Source: Acorus gramineus
Taxonomy: Eukaryota; Streptophyta; Magnoliopsida; Acorales; Acoraceae
Length of the DNA stretch: 64,000 nucleotides
Direction of reading: 5' to 3'
Assembly: GCA_030737835.1 (NCBI GenBank)
Contig: CM060855.1
Coordinates: forward strand, 10,282,328-10,346,327
This document shows positions 1 through 11,745 of the stretch, piece by piece; the stretch's first letter is position 1; every line of letters starts with the position of its first letter. The position numbers and the translations under genes were made by a program. The notes below the pieces were generated by a model. That model made no database searches. It saw only the letters and a program-made list of their open reading frames with translations, and had not been told where the DNA came from.

Positions 1-526
1 TTCTGTTAATGATGGGTGGAATGTCCATAAAATTTATGATATAAATACCAGAAAAGAAGAGATACAATATCTTACCAAGAAAATCTAGAAAATATAGATA
101 CATAATCGAGGAATACACCCAAAAACCCACCCTATGACAAAATCACTATTCAAAAGTGTGATCGCTATCTCATAAAGTTACAAGATTTGGTATAGAAAAA
201 AAAGAGGATAATCTTACAATCCTAAAGGCTGGAGAAAAGTCACTGTAATGGATCTTTTCAAGAAATTACTTTGATCAAATGGAAAGATGAGCACAACAGT
301 TACAGAAAATTTCAATCTATTCTTGGTTGGATTTTAGTTAAATGATGCTGATCGTGGCATGTGCACATCCAAAATTTGGCGAGGTCACCATAAAAGAAAC
401 AAATGACATCAGCTATACACTTTAGTGTGCAATAGTTATAATATAATAATCTAAATCAATTATCAAAAAATTAAATTAAATTAAATTAAACATACATGCA
501 GACAACTATCTTAGTTTCAAACATAC
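1..526 (-). other. Intron sequence of the RBP45/47-type gene (partial)
   Basis: AT-rich sequence lying downstream of the exon-2 donor on the minus strand. No RRM3-like coding stretch or other feature was recognised in it. Confidence 0.6.
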
Positions 527-3292
527 CTGATTGTTGAAAACCAGATGATTTTTTTGGGGTTGCCGCACCGATCCTCATTGGTCTACTAGAACAATAAATA
601 CCATTCATTTCCGTCATGGCCCGTGTCTTCTCATTATCATCAGCGAATCTCACAAAACCATAGCCTTTAGAACGGCCAGTATTCGCGTCCATAACTACTT
701 TTGCGCCCCTAACTGATGGATACTTACTTGCAAAAGTTTCTTGCAACAAAGTATCAGTAACATCTGAAGCCAGATCACCCACAAATATAGAATGATCAGA
801 ACCAGAATCTGAACGCCTTTCACCCATGCTAAATGAAGCCCAATTCAGACGAAAAGGCTGCTCTGTATTAGGCATTGGAGTGCCATTGAAGTTTTGTAGA
901 ACTCTTTCAGCTGCAGCATGTGACTGGAATTCTACAAACCCGTAACCTTCAGAATGACCAGTCTGCTTATTGCGGATAACTTTTATGGACAAAACCTGCA
1001 TAAAATCATAAGTTACATTAACCAAGACAGACACCACCACAGAACAGAACGAAATGGTTACAAGAAGCGCATAATTGGAGGGCAAAAATAATACTTCAAA
1101 CTAGCTTCTTAGAGTGAAATCAGTGAACCCAAAAAAATGGATCTAAAGTCCCCCATTTCAATAATGAAATATGGTGTTAGGAATTCTACCTTTTCTTAAA
1201 ACATGTATCTAAAGTATTACATTCAAATTTCTTTAACAATTATATATGGATATCTCATTTTATGTATTATGCATGACAAAAAAATCATCCATAAAATGTA
1301 GTCAAAGATCTTTGGATACGAGCAAAAGTAACATGTCATTCAGAGTCCTATATCGCAATATGTCATGCTTCCCATTGCATATAAGCACATATTTCTGTAT
1401 TTCACAGCATATTTTCACTTCACACATTAAACATTACATAACATATTAGTGACAGACATTAAATCTTTTTGAACTATGATGTCTGCATGACATTCATTTT
1501 TCCCTCATTTCCTGATTCCTTAACCCCTCATTTGGGGTGAAGCATAAACAAAGAATAATGGGGAATAAAGGAGAAAAAAAAAAAGCTAACTTGAGTAAGC
1601 TAGGAATAGGCCCAATAACTATTCTAGAGGAATGTTGAAATTGCTTGTCAAGGTTTATTTGTACTAATGGATAAAAATACCCTTCTATATCATTTTTAAA
1701 AAATTATCCCACCTAACATTCTCACACACAATCCAAAATATGTCACATTTATCACATCACACATTTTTTACACTTATTTTTAAACATAAACAACTTATTT
1801 TTAAACATAAACAATTTATGCAGGGATTTTTTTTTTTTTTTTTTTGCTATCGGAGGCATCTCAAATCTTTGGAGGCAAGGACTAATCCTCCTGCCCCCCT
1901 TATGGGGTGTGACATTGGGTTATTCGCTCCTGATAGCTATACTAGAATAGATAACAATTCAGACTGAATAAACAATTTTTTGTTTGGTTGTTTTTTCTGT
2001 TATTCTCATTGGAAAACATAAAAATAATTTTTTTGTTGTTTGGTTCATCTTGAATAAAGTGAAGATAAATGGTTGATTAGGGATGAATAAGAGTTTATGA
2101 CTTTTTAAATGACAACTATACCCCTGGGAATAGTGTGAGAAATGTATGATTGATTTGATAGATGTGACAGTTTTTGAAATCTACGTGAGATTGTTAGGTA
2201 AAATAAATTTTTTAAAATGACAGAGAAATGTATTTTTATCCATGCCTGATAAGCAATTCTAATATTTCCTTAGAATAGTTACAAGGCTTTATCATAACTT
2301 ATCCAGACATAACTATTGGAGTTTATTCTATCAAAACAAACAGGTTTTTTTGAACTATTCTCATGTATTCTTCCTTATTCTAGCCTTATGTTTCATCCCA
2401 TACAGGGGGCTGGTGTCTGCACCGACCCACTTGAAAGCTTCCCCACGGATACCTGGATAAGTCGAGGGTGGAAATCAAACACGTGCCAATGGGGAGTTTC
2501 ACTAAGACCCTAGTGGGTATGCAGGGATATAGTTGTCATTTAACAAAACATAAACTCTTATTTATCTTTTATCCACAACTTATCTTCAAGTTATCCAAGT
2601 TGAATCAAATAATAAAACAATCACTTTTAAGTTTCACAACGAGAATAATAGAAAAGGCAACCAAACATAAATTTGCTTATTTTGTATGAATTGTTATCTA
2701 TCCCAGTATAGCTATCGAAGGTGAATAATTCTCTGTCATACCTCAAACAGGGGATAAACATTTTTGTCCATGTCATTTTAGCATAAAGAATTACAAATGC
2801 ATCACTTTTTAAATTTCTTTTCACGTAAAACACAATTCATAAAAAAAAAAAAACCATTTTTAATTACTCATAATTCACTTCAACTACAATTTCACACCAA
2901 AACAAGCAAGACAAAAAGCATCCAACACACACAAAAAAAAAACCATATCTCCATCAAAGTAGAAATTTTTTACCCAAAAAAAAATTACAGAATACCTCTC
3001 CAGTGTGAGAGAAACAGTTGTGAAGATAGTTCTCCTCCATCCAGTAATGGAGGTCCCCGACCCAAACCGTCTTATTCTCCTCTGACGATGACGGCGCCGC
3101 AGCATTCCCACCCATAGATCCCTGCATCTGCTGCTGCTGCTGCAAATGGTGGTGGTGATAGGGATACGGAATGAACGGCTGCGGAGGCATCATCTGCGGC
3201 TGCATCACCATCGGGTATGGCTGCATCGCAGCCATCCATTGCTGCTGCTGCTGCTGCTGAGAGTCTCCACCGCCGTTGGTCGACTGCATCAT
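527..3292 (-). CDS. RBP45/RBP47-type RNA-binding protein, 5' part (two exons; gene continues past left edge)
   Basis: Two coding exons are visible: 2996-3292 (99 codons from the initiator) and 527-995, ending in phase 1 at a GTATGT donor, so at least one more exon lies off the window. The N-terminus is glutamine/methionine/proline-rich (poly-Q at residues 12-18, a His4 run and a second Q run). RRM1 follows: RNP2 VWVGDL at residues 76-81 in exon 1 and RNP1 GYGFVEF in exon 2. RRM2 shows RNP2 IFVGDL and RNP1 GYGFVRF. A Q-rich head plus tandem RRMs is the RBP45/RBP47 layout; the expected third RRM would be in the missing part. Family members are nuclear poly(A)/U-rich RNA-binding proteins that move to stress granules. 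The start is chosen because the Q-rich head begins there, downstream of a microsatellite leader. The 2-kb intron contains nested transposons. RBP45 and RBP47 cannot be told apart from this fragment. Confidence 0.92.
1827..2517 (-). mobile_element. tRNA-type SINE, minus strand, split by an inner MITE
   Basis: An 18-base T run at 1827-1844 is the A-tail of a minus-strand element. At the other end (near 2517, minus strand) the head has box A-like GGGTCTTAGTG and box B-like GTTTGATTTCC. A 10-bp direct repeat, tatgcaggga, flanks it exactly (1817-1826 and 2518-2527). Without the inner MITE (1894-2409) it is about 175 bp, a normal plant SINE length. Confidence 0.65.
1894..2409 (+). mobile_element. 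Inner Harbinger-like MITE (516 bp)
   Basis: Termini CCCCCTTATGGGGTGTGA-like (left) and the complement of ATCCCATACAGGGGG (right), with CTG on both sides (1891-1893 and 2410-2412). The interior matches the element at 16468-17298 over most of its length without that copy's nested hairpin. It sits inside the SINE, which sits inside a relative of itself. Confidence 0.6.
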
Positions 3293-3304
3293 CGCCGTCG
3301 CTTC

Positions 3305-3305
3305 G

Positions 3306-3348
<43 letters not shown>
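3305..3348. repeat. (AT)n(GA)n microsatellite in the 5' leader of the RBP45/47 gene
   Basis: About 9 AT units run directly into about 13 GA units, 12-56 bp upstream of the initiator on the minus strand, so probably in the leader or core promoter. Confidence 0.85.
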
Positions 3349-3352
<4 letters not shown>

Positions 3353-5407
3353 CGGAGGAGGAGGAGCCCGGTCTGCGCAGACGACCAGGTCGGGAAGGTG
3401 AGGTTTGGTAAGAGAGGCGATTTGGGATAGAATTAATAGGAGAAGCTAGATTTGTTTATGGCCGTTGGATGGGTCGATCACACGGCTGGTGTTGACCAAA
3501 TCTCTGAGTCGGCAAATCTTTGGTTTTGGTGTGTGTATATGTAACATATGTAATTGAATGTTATATGATTCATGTATATTCAAGTTTATAATACGGTATA
3601 TGTTATGGAAGGAAAAATACGCATATTAAGGTTCGAACACGTATTCAGAGAAAACGGGAGACCCACTGGAAGGCCCATGGCACCAAGGCCCAATGCATAC
3701 AGTTCGGCATAAATAAGTTAATTTGTCAATCTACGGATTGGATACATTGATATTAAGATTCTATTATTTATTCGATTGTGTATATTAATTTTCAAATTCA
3801 GAGTGGATGCGGATATTTTTTTTTTGTGCATAATTGACATATTTAAATATAAACACTATAAATATCAAGTGATATTTGCAGAGAAATATGATAATAAAAA
3901 TTAAGATTTCAAGTTTTATCTTCTCTTTCATAGATCACATGAAGAAGATATTTTTTTCCTCTTATTTTCCTATCATTTGGTCAATAAATATTAGTTTTGA
4001 CTGCAATCTCATTTAGACAAGTGATTTTTAAAAATAAAAGTCTATGCTTTATCACATAGAATACATACTCTAAAACAATAAAAACTCAAACATGCAAATA
4101 TTGCATGTAGTATTATTGCACAAGAAACCGTGTTGTGTGAATAGAAATGACTACAACGAAAATGGTGGTGGGGACAAGGCGATTATTGATGAGTGAATGT
4201 TCGTTTGGATTTTTGGTGTGACATGGGAAAGATGGAGAAAAGTCACTGCAGATCCAAACTTTTTCATACACACCATTCAACACCATGAAAATACTGAATG
4301 ATGTCTCATTTTTTTGTTTTTTCAAATGCCCATAAAATAATACTTCTTCCAATGCAGGGTCTGAACCACTGGAGTTCTAGATGGGGCGACCTCAGTGCAG
4401 ATCCAATGACTCCCTATTAGTATCAAGGATTAGTTATCTAGTTTGTTACATCCTTAATTAACTTTCTAGTTAACATTCTAAATTATCAAGAAAATCTTTT
4501 TTTTTTTTCATATGGATGTCACAATAGATTTACAAAATTCTTAATCACATGTCTCAGTCTACCTATCTTCGATATTGGGTTAACTCTTTTTCAGTGATAG
4601 GAGTTCAAAGACTAAGGTATTTCAAATCTTTATCAACACCACCATCCTCACTCTTCCTTCTTCAGAAATGAGACGTGACAAAATATATTTTAAGAACTTA
4701 TGGGATATGATTATTGGTTTTATAATGGGAGTATCCATCGAGGCAGAGCGGGATGTGTCCAAGTGGATATAGCTTATGTTTCTCACAAGTGATGTAAATT
4801 TGTCAAAAATAGTGTTGTGAATCAAAATAAAGAAAACAAAAAAGAAACATACAACCATAAAATATGAGATTTATGTAGTTCAACAAATGTTGTTTACGTC
4901 CACGGAGAGGGAAGAGAGAAATTTTTATTAATTTTAATTTCTAAATTATAAACTCTATCTGATAGAACTAAAAATCTGATTTTCCTTTTCAAACATTATA
5001 TTTCAATCGTATGAAAAAAATCTAACTTACAAAAGAGTATATATAACCTAATACATGACCCCATTTTTAGTTGTAGAGGTAAACAATATTTCAATTATGG
5101 GAAAACTTTTGAAAATAACTTTTGAGCCAGGGAACATACCTTGGTAGATTCTTAAAAACATGTTATTTTAAAACTGAAAACTGTTTTGACTTGTTGGGGG
5201 CATTGAAAAGAGAATTTAGATTAGCTATTATTATGCAAAAGCTGAAATTTTAAAAATCGTACAAACTCATTTTCAAACATCGGCCATGAGTTAATATAGG
5301 TGTGTAATAGTGGGGTAAAGAGTAAAGAATAATTGTGAAGCTAAATTGACTTTATACCCCTGAACAAACTTTAATTTGTTGAGTTATACATAAAGTAATG
5401 GGTTTTA
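3349..5407. other. Intergenic AT-rich region
   Basis: Upstream flank of the RBP45/47 gene. No convincing gene was found; the short open frames here match nothing I recognise. Confidence 0.5.
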
Positions 5408-5916
5408 TTAACGAGTACTCTCACGGTACTGGTTAACCTACATTAATTGTTCACTTTTTAAACAACATAACAAATTAATTATGATATGGTTAAAAAAAAT
5501 AAAAGTTTTTTTAAAATACCAACAAAACCCCTAATAAATTCACCACATTTTTTTCTTCTTCCATCCCACACCCAATTTTTCCTTCCTTACACAATGTTTA
5601 AAAATAAAAAAATGTTACAAGCATAAATAAGATATTTTCAGGAAAAATGTCCTATTTATGTAAAAAAAGTATGTATATCAAATAATTGAACAATAATTTT
5701 TTTTTGTATATAAAGTCAATTTTTTATATATTATTTATGAGTAAATAGGGTATGGGAGGGAAGAAGAAAAAAAGATGGTGAATTTATTAGGGGTGTTGTT
5801 GGTATTTTAAAAAAAAATTCATTTTTTTTATACTCATATCATAGTTAATTTATTGGGTTGCTTAAAAAAATAGCAATAAATATGAGTTAACCAGTGCCCT
5901 GACGGCACTCGTTAAC
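5408..5916. mobile_element. Fold-back/TIR MITE, about 510 bp
   Basis: Left end TTAACGAGTACTCTCACGG and the complement of the right end, TTAACGAGTGCCGTCAGGG, form inverted repeats of about 25 bp (continuing into TACTGGTTAAC / CACTGGTTAAC). More internally, CCAACAAAACCCCTAATAAA is mirrored by an almost complementary stretch near 5790. No transposase is present. No clean target duplication is seen, so the superfamily is undetermined. Confidence 0.55.
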
Positions 5917-6133
5917 AAAACTCTAAAGTAATACATAAGTGGTACGGTAACAAGTAATGAATAATTGAAAGGGTAATGAATAAAGTTTTAATTTAATTTG
6001 TTAAACTTTAATTTATCAAAAATAGAGCCTCAAGGTTTTTTTTATATATATATACCCTTCAACAAATTTTATATTATTATTAAAAAAATGCTTTGAAACT
6101 TTATTTTCAGTAATATCCCTCAAATATATTTTA

Positions 6134-6330
6134 TTTTATTTATTATTAATTTTTTTTTATATCGGAGGGACCCTCCGTGGCTGACCTTATGGTCGAGCTG
6201 AGAAGGCTACCTCCGCCTGTTTGCTCCGGTCTCACAGAAAATTCTTTCGAATAATCGTCAACAAACAGATAGGTAAGTCAGCGCTAAGACTCAAATCCAA
6301 GACTTATCGGTAGCACCGCTAAGCTCTGAA
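6134..6330 (-). mobile_element. SINE, minus strand
   Basis: T-rich tail around 6150-6158 and, at the opposite end on the minus strand, a tRNA-like head with box A-like GCTTAGCGGTGC and box B-like GGATTTGAGTC. It is flanked by a 17-bp direct repeat with one mismatch (ccctcaaatatatttta at 6117-6133; ccctcaaaaatatttta at 6331-6347). The body is about 190 bp. Confidence 0.65.
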
Positions 6331-6368
6331 CCCTCAAAAATATTTTAATTATGCATAAATGCCATTTT

Positions 6369-6757
6369 TAGAGCCGGCCGTGGACAAAGACGACCAAGGC
6401 AATTACCTGAGGCCAGTAACCGCATGATTGATGGAATAAAATAAATAAATGGTTCATATGTGTCATTTTTGCTCATGAATCCCTCTATCTATATCCCTCC
6501 CCCTGATGTTGTTTAAAATAAATAGTCCTCAAACACTTATAGGTTTGTATTTATGATTTTATAATATTTTCATTCCATTAAAATTTACATTTTTTTTTTT
6601 TGGCTTTTAGGCTTTGAAATATATTTTATAATATTATTATAACTTAAAATAAAATGTATAAGATTAAACTAAGTTAGACTTTTTTTAATATGCATGGAGC
6701 CTCACTTTAAAAATTTGCTTAAGCTTAATAAAAAAATAATTTTCAAGGCCGGCCCTG
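6369..6757. mobile_element. hAT-type MITE, copy A (389 bp)
   Basis: Termini TAGAGCCGGCC (left) and the complement of GGCCGGCCCTGA (right). The 8-bp flanks gccatttt (6361-6368) and accatttt (6758-6765) match at 7 of 8 positions, the size expected for hAT. Length and terminal sequence match the element at 17733-18125. No coding sequence. Confidence 0.65.
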
Positions 6758-6870
6758 ACCATTTTGAAGTATATTTTGTACAATATTTTTTTAAAATTTT
6801 ACAGGAATACCCTTCAAAAGGACATTCATACACAACTTAAATAATTTTGAAGAATAATGTACAAAACACT

Positions 6871-6968
6871 CTGTGGGATCAGGGACAAATAGGCGAAGGT
6901 AGCTTTTCCAGCTTGACCATAAAATCAGTCACGGAGAGTCCCTCCGATAATAAAATTAAAAAAAAAAC
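6871..6968 (+). mobile_element. 5'-truncated SINE copy, plus strand
   Basis: The sequence up to the terminal A run is the inverted, diverged counterpart of the 3' part of the SINE at 6134-6330: the same order of AGGCGAAGGTAGC, TTGACCATAA and GTCCCTCCGAT is recognisable. The head is missing. Confidence 0.6.
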
Positions 6969-8330
6969 ACTAATTGAAATGAGTGAGTTTAAAATGAGAA
7001 GATGTTATATACAGTCCCATTTGCATCCCGGTTAGCATGCATAAATTTGATTTTTTTAAGTGCATAGCTATATAATAAAATATAATAATATTTTATTAAA
7101 ATATTGTATATGCTTACATGAAATAAATGCATATATTTTATTATATAGCTATGGAATTTTATTTATATTTGATGTATAAATGCATATATGTTATTTATAT
7201 TTTATGTAATAATGTATATGGAGATAGTGGAATATGTACTACATTAACCAATTTTATATAACGTGAATAGGCATGACAAATATATATAGAGTTGTAAAAT
7301 AAATGGAGTGTATTAATATTTTATTGAGATTTAGAGTCGTGGGTCTTTTAACACTACTCAAGGGCTGGTTCTGCCCCGAAAGCCACCTGTTCAACCGCAA
7401 AGGAATCTTGTGCTTTTGGCGGTTAATGATCATGCATGTTTTAATTTATAATCAACAAATGGGGATCCCCTGTCCAAAGAGAGAGGATTTCTTTCTATAT
7501 TTCATAGAGGTTCAGCTGGTTGTAAAGTATGTTTGGTTGGTCTGCTAAAAAAAGCTATTAAGAACTCCATTAGGACCACCCACACCCATTAATACAGTAC
7601 ATAATTAATCCCCTTAGTGGGAGGGCAAGGACAATGGATATTCCCTTGATTGTGAATAGTGGGAGGAGATAGAGGCCACCACCCAGAGGCCAACTTGTCC
7701 TCTAAAACACTCCAATCTCCCCCCTAATTAAGATAATTAAAAATATTACCGACAAATAGTACTAGTCCCTTCTTAATATACTGTCCACCATAACCAACCT
7801 TAGAGCATAAACAAAGGCCACAACTAACAGTGTCTTTCAGGACCACTGCCAAGAGCAAATCAGTATCAGGATTCCCTTAGATTCAACTAACAGATTATTG
7901 GATTCTTTTGAGCCATTGGCGAATTTTTATTCATAATGGTAAGAATTGACCTCCTTTTCCTAAGATGGTTTAAAGTTTTTTGTTGTTTCAAGTTTGCAAT
8001 GATACTGTTCCCTGGTTTTTAATCATTGTAGCCCTCTTTGTTTTGCATATAAGAAAGTGAATAATGGTAGAAAATATTTAATTTTGAAACATACTCTCTG
8101 TTTTGCATGGACAAACTTTAATAGTTGTCTTCATAAATTAGAATACGTAACTGCGATAACTGTATTTGGGGAGGTATATATGCATGTTTAAATTTGGTTT
8201 ACCCAGCCAAAACTATGAACAATGTGTTATTCTAAGAGATAGATAAATAACAATTGCACACAAAATCATTTAATTCTCTTATTTCTTTATATAAATAACT
8301 TTTTTTATGCTACAATAAGCTCTTTGGGGT
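6969..8330. other. Intergenic AT-rich region
   Basis: No gene recognised. Contains AT-rich tracts and short open frames without family resemblance. Confidence 0.5.
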
Positions 8331-8331
8331 A

Positions 8332-8349
8332 GGGGGGGGGGGGGGGGGG
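8332..8349. repeat. G18 homopolymer
   Basis: Eighteen consecutive G on the plus strand, one of five G/C runs of 16 or more in the window. Confidence 0.9.
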
Positions 8350-8606
8350 TTGTAAAGCTTAAACAACTAGTGGTTATAAGGAATTCCAAACAAGGGAATG
8401 GTACTGCTTTCATGTAGGCTTTTTTTCATATCTCAAGCTATAGGGTTTTCTACCCTTTTTTTTAAAAAAATTCTATCTTCAAAGATAGGTTTTAAAATGA
8501 TTAAGAATCCTAACCATTCAAATACAGATTCTTAATTCTCACATCTGTAGTTAATTTTTGGCCACCCAGGGGTGGTGGGGGCTCAAAAAAGATACCCTCC
8601 CAACAC

Positions 8607-8616
8607 CTTAAATAAG
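8607..8616 (+). promoter_or_regulatory. TATA-like box of the first CEP gene
   Basis: CTTAAATAAG lies 58-67 bp upstream of the start codon. The surrounding block (ACCCTCCCAA before it, GACCAGAAG and TATCTTC after it) is conserved at the second CEP gene around 19600-19660, which supports it as the shared core promoter. Confidence 0.55.
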
Positions 8617-8673
8617 CATTGAAGACCAGAAGGTCTCAGTATCTTCAAACTCTCTCTCTCTAACAATCTTGTT

Positions 8674-8940
8674 ATGGCAGAGAAGAAGATCATGTACACC
8701 TTCATTTTCCTTGCGCTGATGCTCCTCTGTCTAGAGGTCCAACCATCAGAGGGAAGGCGCTTGAGACGGGCTTCGGAGAAGGGGAAGGAGTGTCTGAAAT
8801 GCGCGGTCGGTGGAGGAAAAACTGATGCGACGATTGGACCTTCAACAATCAATGTACAAGACTTTCGACCAACGGCGCCGGGACACAGTCCTGGTGTAGG
8901 GCACTCACTGAAGGACAAGGGCGTCGATAAGAACGTATAA
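8674..8940 (+). CDS. CEP (C-terminally encoded peptide) precursor
   Basis: An 88-residue intronless prepropeptide. Residues 1-22 or so form a signal peptide (basic start, then an IFLALMLLCL core). A variable, charged propeptide follows with two Cys at 40 and 43. The mature-peptide region is DFRPTAPGHSPGVGH at residues 63-77, an essentially canonical CEP motif with its three prolines, PGHSPG core and terminal GH. An 11-residue basic/acidic tail follows and would be trimmed. CEPs are secreted, proline-hydroxylated 15-mers perceived by CEPR receptor kinases; they act in root growth and systemic nitrogen signalling. An AATAAA signal lies at 9054-9059. The second gene of the pair is 11 kb downstream in the same direction. 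Identification is firm; the particular CEP member cannot be named. Confidence 0.93.
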   Translation: MAEKKIMYTFIFLALMLLCLEVQPSEGRRLRRASEKGKECLKCAVGGGKTDATIGPSTINVQDFRPTAPGHSPGVGHSLKDKGVDKNV

Positions 8941-9053
8941 ATGTTAATATGTGTGGTTTTACAAATGTATGTATGCATGTATTTTGTTTCTGTATTCTAT
9001 TCCTCACCTGTTCTATTGATGTATATGCATTGCATGTGTTGTTCATATGGAGC

Positions 9054-9059
9054 AATAAA
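9054..9059 (+). terminator. Polyadenylation signal of the first CEP gene
   Basis: AATAAA 114 bp after the stop codon. The following GCAGTGACATC stretch is shared with the second CEP gene's 3' region. Confidence 0.55.
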
Positions 9060-9149
9060 GGCAGTGACATCTCTTCAGGATTGTTATATCTGAATGTGTC
9101 TACTATTATTGTTTGTGTGTGTTTGTTTTCATTTTGTATGTTTTTCATT

Positions 9150-11487
9150 TGGAGATTGTTGTGTGAATCAATGTACCAATGTTGTTGTGTATATAATATT
9201 TCGTTTTTTCAATCTCTCTGTCTCTATATCTTAACGCACGTAAGTAATCGCATGCATGCCGCATGATCTATATATGATCAATCAAACTAATTCATATGAT
9301 GATATTTCAATCAGAGTTATATTTTCAGTGATAAATACATAAATCTTAGTGGGTGGTGGTGTTTTTTTCCATTTTCATTTAGGAATCACTGAAACTTCTT
9401 TTAATCAAAACCCAAAAGAAACAATTTGCACATGCAGGCAAGCATGCATGCCAACAATGAAGAACAAATATTTTTTTTTAAATAAAAATTTACACAGCAG
9501 AACATCATAATCAGGATGCCGAGTGCATGATTTACAAAATAGACAAACATTTGCAGAAGCTTTTAGATAGACTTTGGTGTGAGTCCATCAAAAAATTTAC
9601 AAAGTATGAACAAGATTTGCATGAAATATATAAATATGCCCACAATTTCACTCACTCAAAAAAAAAAAAAAAAAAGATTTGTATGAAAGGTAGGTACGAG
9701 TACTTTCTTCTTTTATTATAGAAGAATTAACGAGGAGTAAAAAAACACTTTCATACCAAAATACAGAATTAGCTAGTATCAATATTTCAGACACCAGAGA
9801 TGCATGAATAATTTCTTGGAATCCCCAACATCATTGCTGCTGTGATTAATCATGCATGTATCAGGATTAAATGAATTTCTTTCCTGCAAGTTATTGCTTT
9901 TTCTAGACATCCTTCCAGTATCAAGTATCAACCTAACTTAAATATTATTTTTTCTCAAAAAAAATTGAAACATCCAACTAAAGAAGTAAACTATAAATGG
10001 AAGGTCAAAAATGTGTGTGTTTTTTTTTTTTTTTTTTCATTTCAAAATTTTCACTTTTCAGTATGTACATCCCCTGTCAGAAATGGTTGGATATTCATGT
10101 AGTGGAATTTTTTATGCTAGATTAGCAAAGTATTTTCGTTCAGCAAGTGGTTCCATTTTATTCTAAACATTATATTTCTCATCACACACCTGTCCATTAT
10201 ACCATAAATTAATTGAGTTTGTATTTAAATGTATAATATCAATGCAGGTCAAGCAAGTTACTCACATATTTTGCTTTCCTCGATTCATTTCGGATCAATA
10301 TATCAGCTTCATCTTATATGATTCACTCTACCAAAAAAAAAAACAGTGAGATGGTGCGTTTAGAAGGAGACTGCGTTGGAATAAAAAATAGCTAAATGAT
10401 TAATACTCACATTACGTAAAAAATCAGTTTTTAAAAATGAAAATGATATATCCAACCCCTTATGCAATCAATCCATATTCTACACTATTTTAATAAAAAA
10501 TATACACCTATTTATTAATATATGTTGTTATATGTATTGAAATATACATTAAAATATATTAGTGTATTTTTTCTTTGAAAAATAAAAAAAATTACAACTT
10601 TATACTTACGTACTGTGATATGTAGAGCCCATATGTTGCGAGTATACAATACACTATTACAATGTATAGGGTTAAAGTCAAAGCTGCAAAATGGATTTTT
10701 CACTAAAATTGAAATGCATTCGAAAGCTAAAATTGAAATGCAAAATTATAAAAATGCGATTTTTATATACATCTGAACTGGTCTGAAATTATTCCCCCAA
10801 AAGCAAATTTCCATGTTATGAAATAATGATCCAAAACTATTTTAAATTAATATAATTTGTACTATATGGTTTCATGTGATTGAGTTTGGAAAGAGAAAGG
10901 AAGAGGAGATACCAGAGATCAGTTGGAGTTTGAATTTAGAGGCCAATAAAAATTTCCACCTTTTTGTCTTTCTGCTCAACTAATGTAAAAAAATGAAAAA
11001 GAAACCAGAGAAAGCCTGGCAATACAGCCTAGCACAGAATGGAAATGCTTTTTCTAATCAGGAAAGAAAAGCTCCCCAACCTGAGGAACCAACCAAACTT
11101 GCTAAATGTATTTATATACACATAATTCTGGATTCCATCTTTCTTTAATTAATTTCATAAAATTGATGGCTCTTGGAGCACTTTAGGGCATATCATTGAT
11201 ACACTTTATTTGCTCTTTTGACTTAAAAGACAATTTTTTTGATAAATACACACACAATATATATAAATTTAGGATTTAGAGACCTGTGTAGACGGTGCTT
11301 GGCCCCTCCTAGGTTAGTTAGGGCTGACACTGCAAACTCTGTTAATCTAAGAACAAAACATGAGCACAACATGTACAGATATAGAGATTCTATCTGCATT
11401 GTTTTCATTGGTTCAATTGATTTATTTACCGAGTGATCTCTACTAGTCTTATATTTCAGATACAAGCCTGAATTTTTTTTGTTATAT
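9150..11487. other. Intergenic region downstream of the first CEP gene
   Basis: No gene found. Short patches to about 10.4 kb (CACATGCAG near 9430, TCAAGCAAGT near 10250, CAGTGAGATGGT near 10345) recur in the same order at 20.28-20.45 kb, marking the extent of the CEP duplication. Confidence 0.55.
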
Positions 11488-11745
11488 TACAAAAGGTTAA
11501 GGACTTAATGTGATTTAGCAGGGATAACTAGTTTACTTAATGTGATTTAGCAGAGATAACTAGCTAGTTTGCCTTTACCTAATTGTGCCACCGTCTACTT
11601 TGCATTTTTTTTTTTTTTTTATGAGAATGTGATCATTTCTATTTTATAAATAAAAATATCTGAAGTGGAAAAGGTTAAAGACTTAATGTGATATTACAAT
11701 AGGGTAAGGACTTAATGTGATATATGCCACCATCTACTCTGCATG
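11488..11745. repeat. Local short repeat cluster
   Basis: Four copies of ACTTAATGTGAT (about 11502, 11535, 11680, 11710), two of a GCAG(G/A)GATAACTAG segment and two of GCCACC(G/A)TCTACT(T/C)TGCAT. They look like partial tandem duplications of one spacer segment. Confidence 0.7.

Larger units (their letters stand above)
1524..2754 (-). mobile_element. Outer Harbinger-like MITE, split by a SINE
   Basis: The left terminus (CCCCTCATTTGGGG at 1524) and the right terminus (complement TCCCCTGTTTGAGG, ending 2754) are inverted, and TAA lies on both outer sides (1521-1523, 2755-2757). The segments 1524-1826 and 2518-2754 read, on the minus strand, as the two halves of the same element type found whole at 1894-2409 and 16468-17298. 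The 3-bp target duplication suggests PIF/Harbinger. It lies inside intron 1 of the RNA-binding protein gene. Confidence 0.6.

Noticed and set aside
4800-5060. Stretch resembling a copia LTR (TTTACGTCCACGG near 4894)
   Set aside because: Only a short word matches my memory of such LTRs; no ends, duplication or coding relic.
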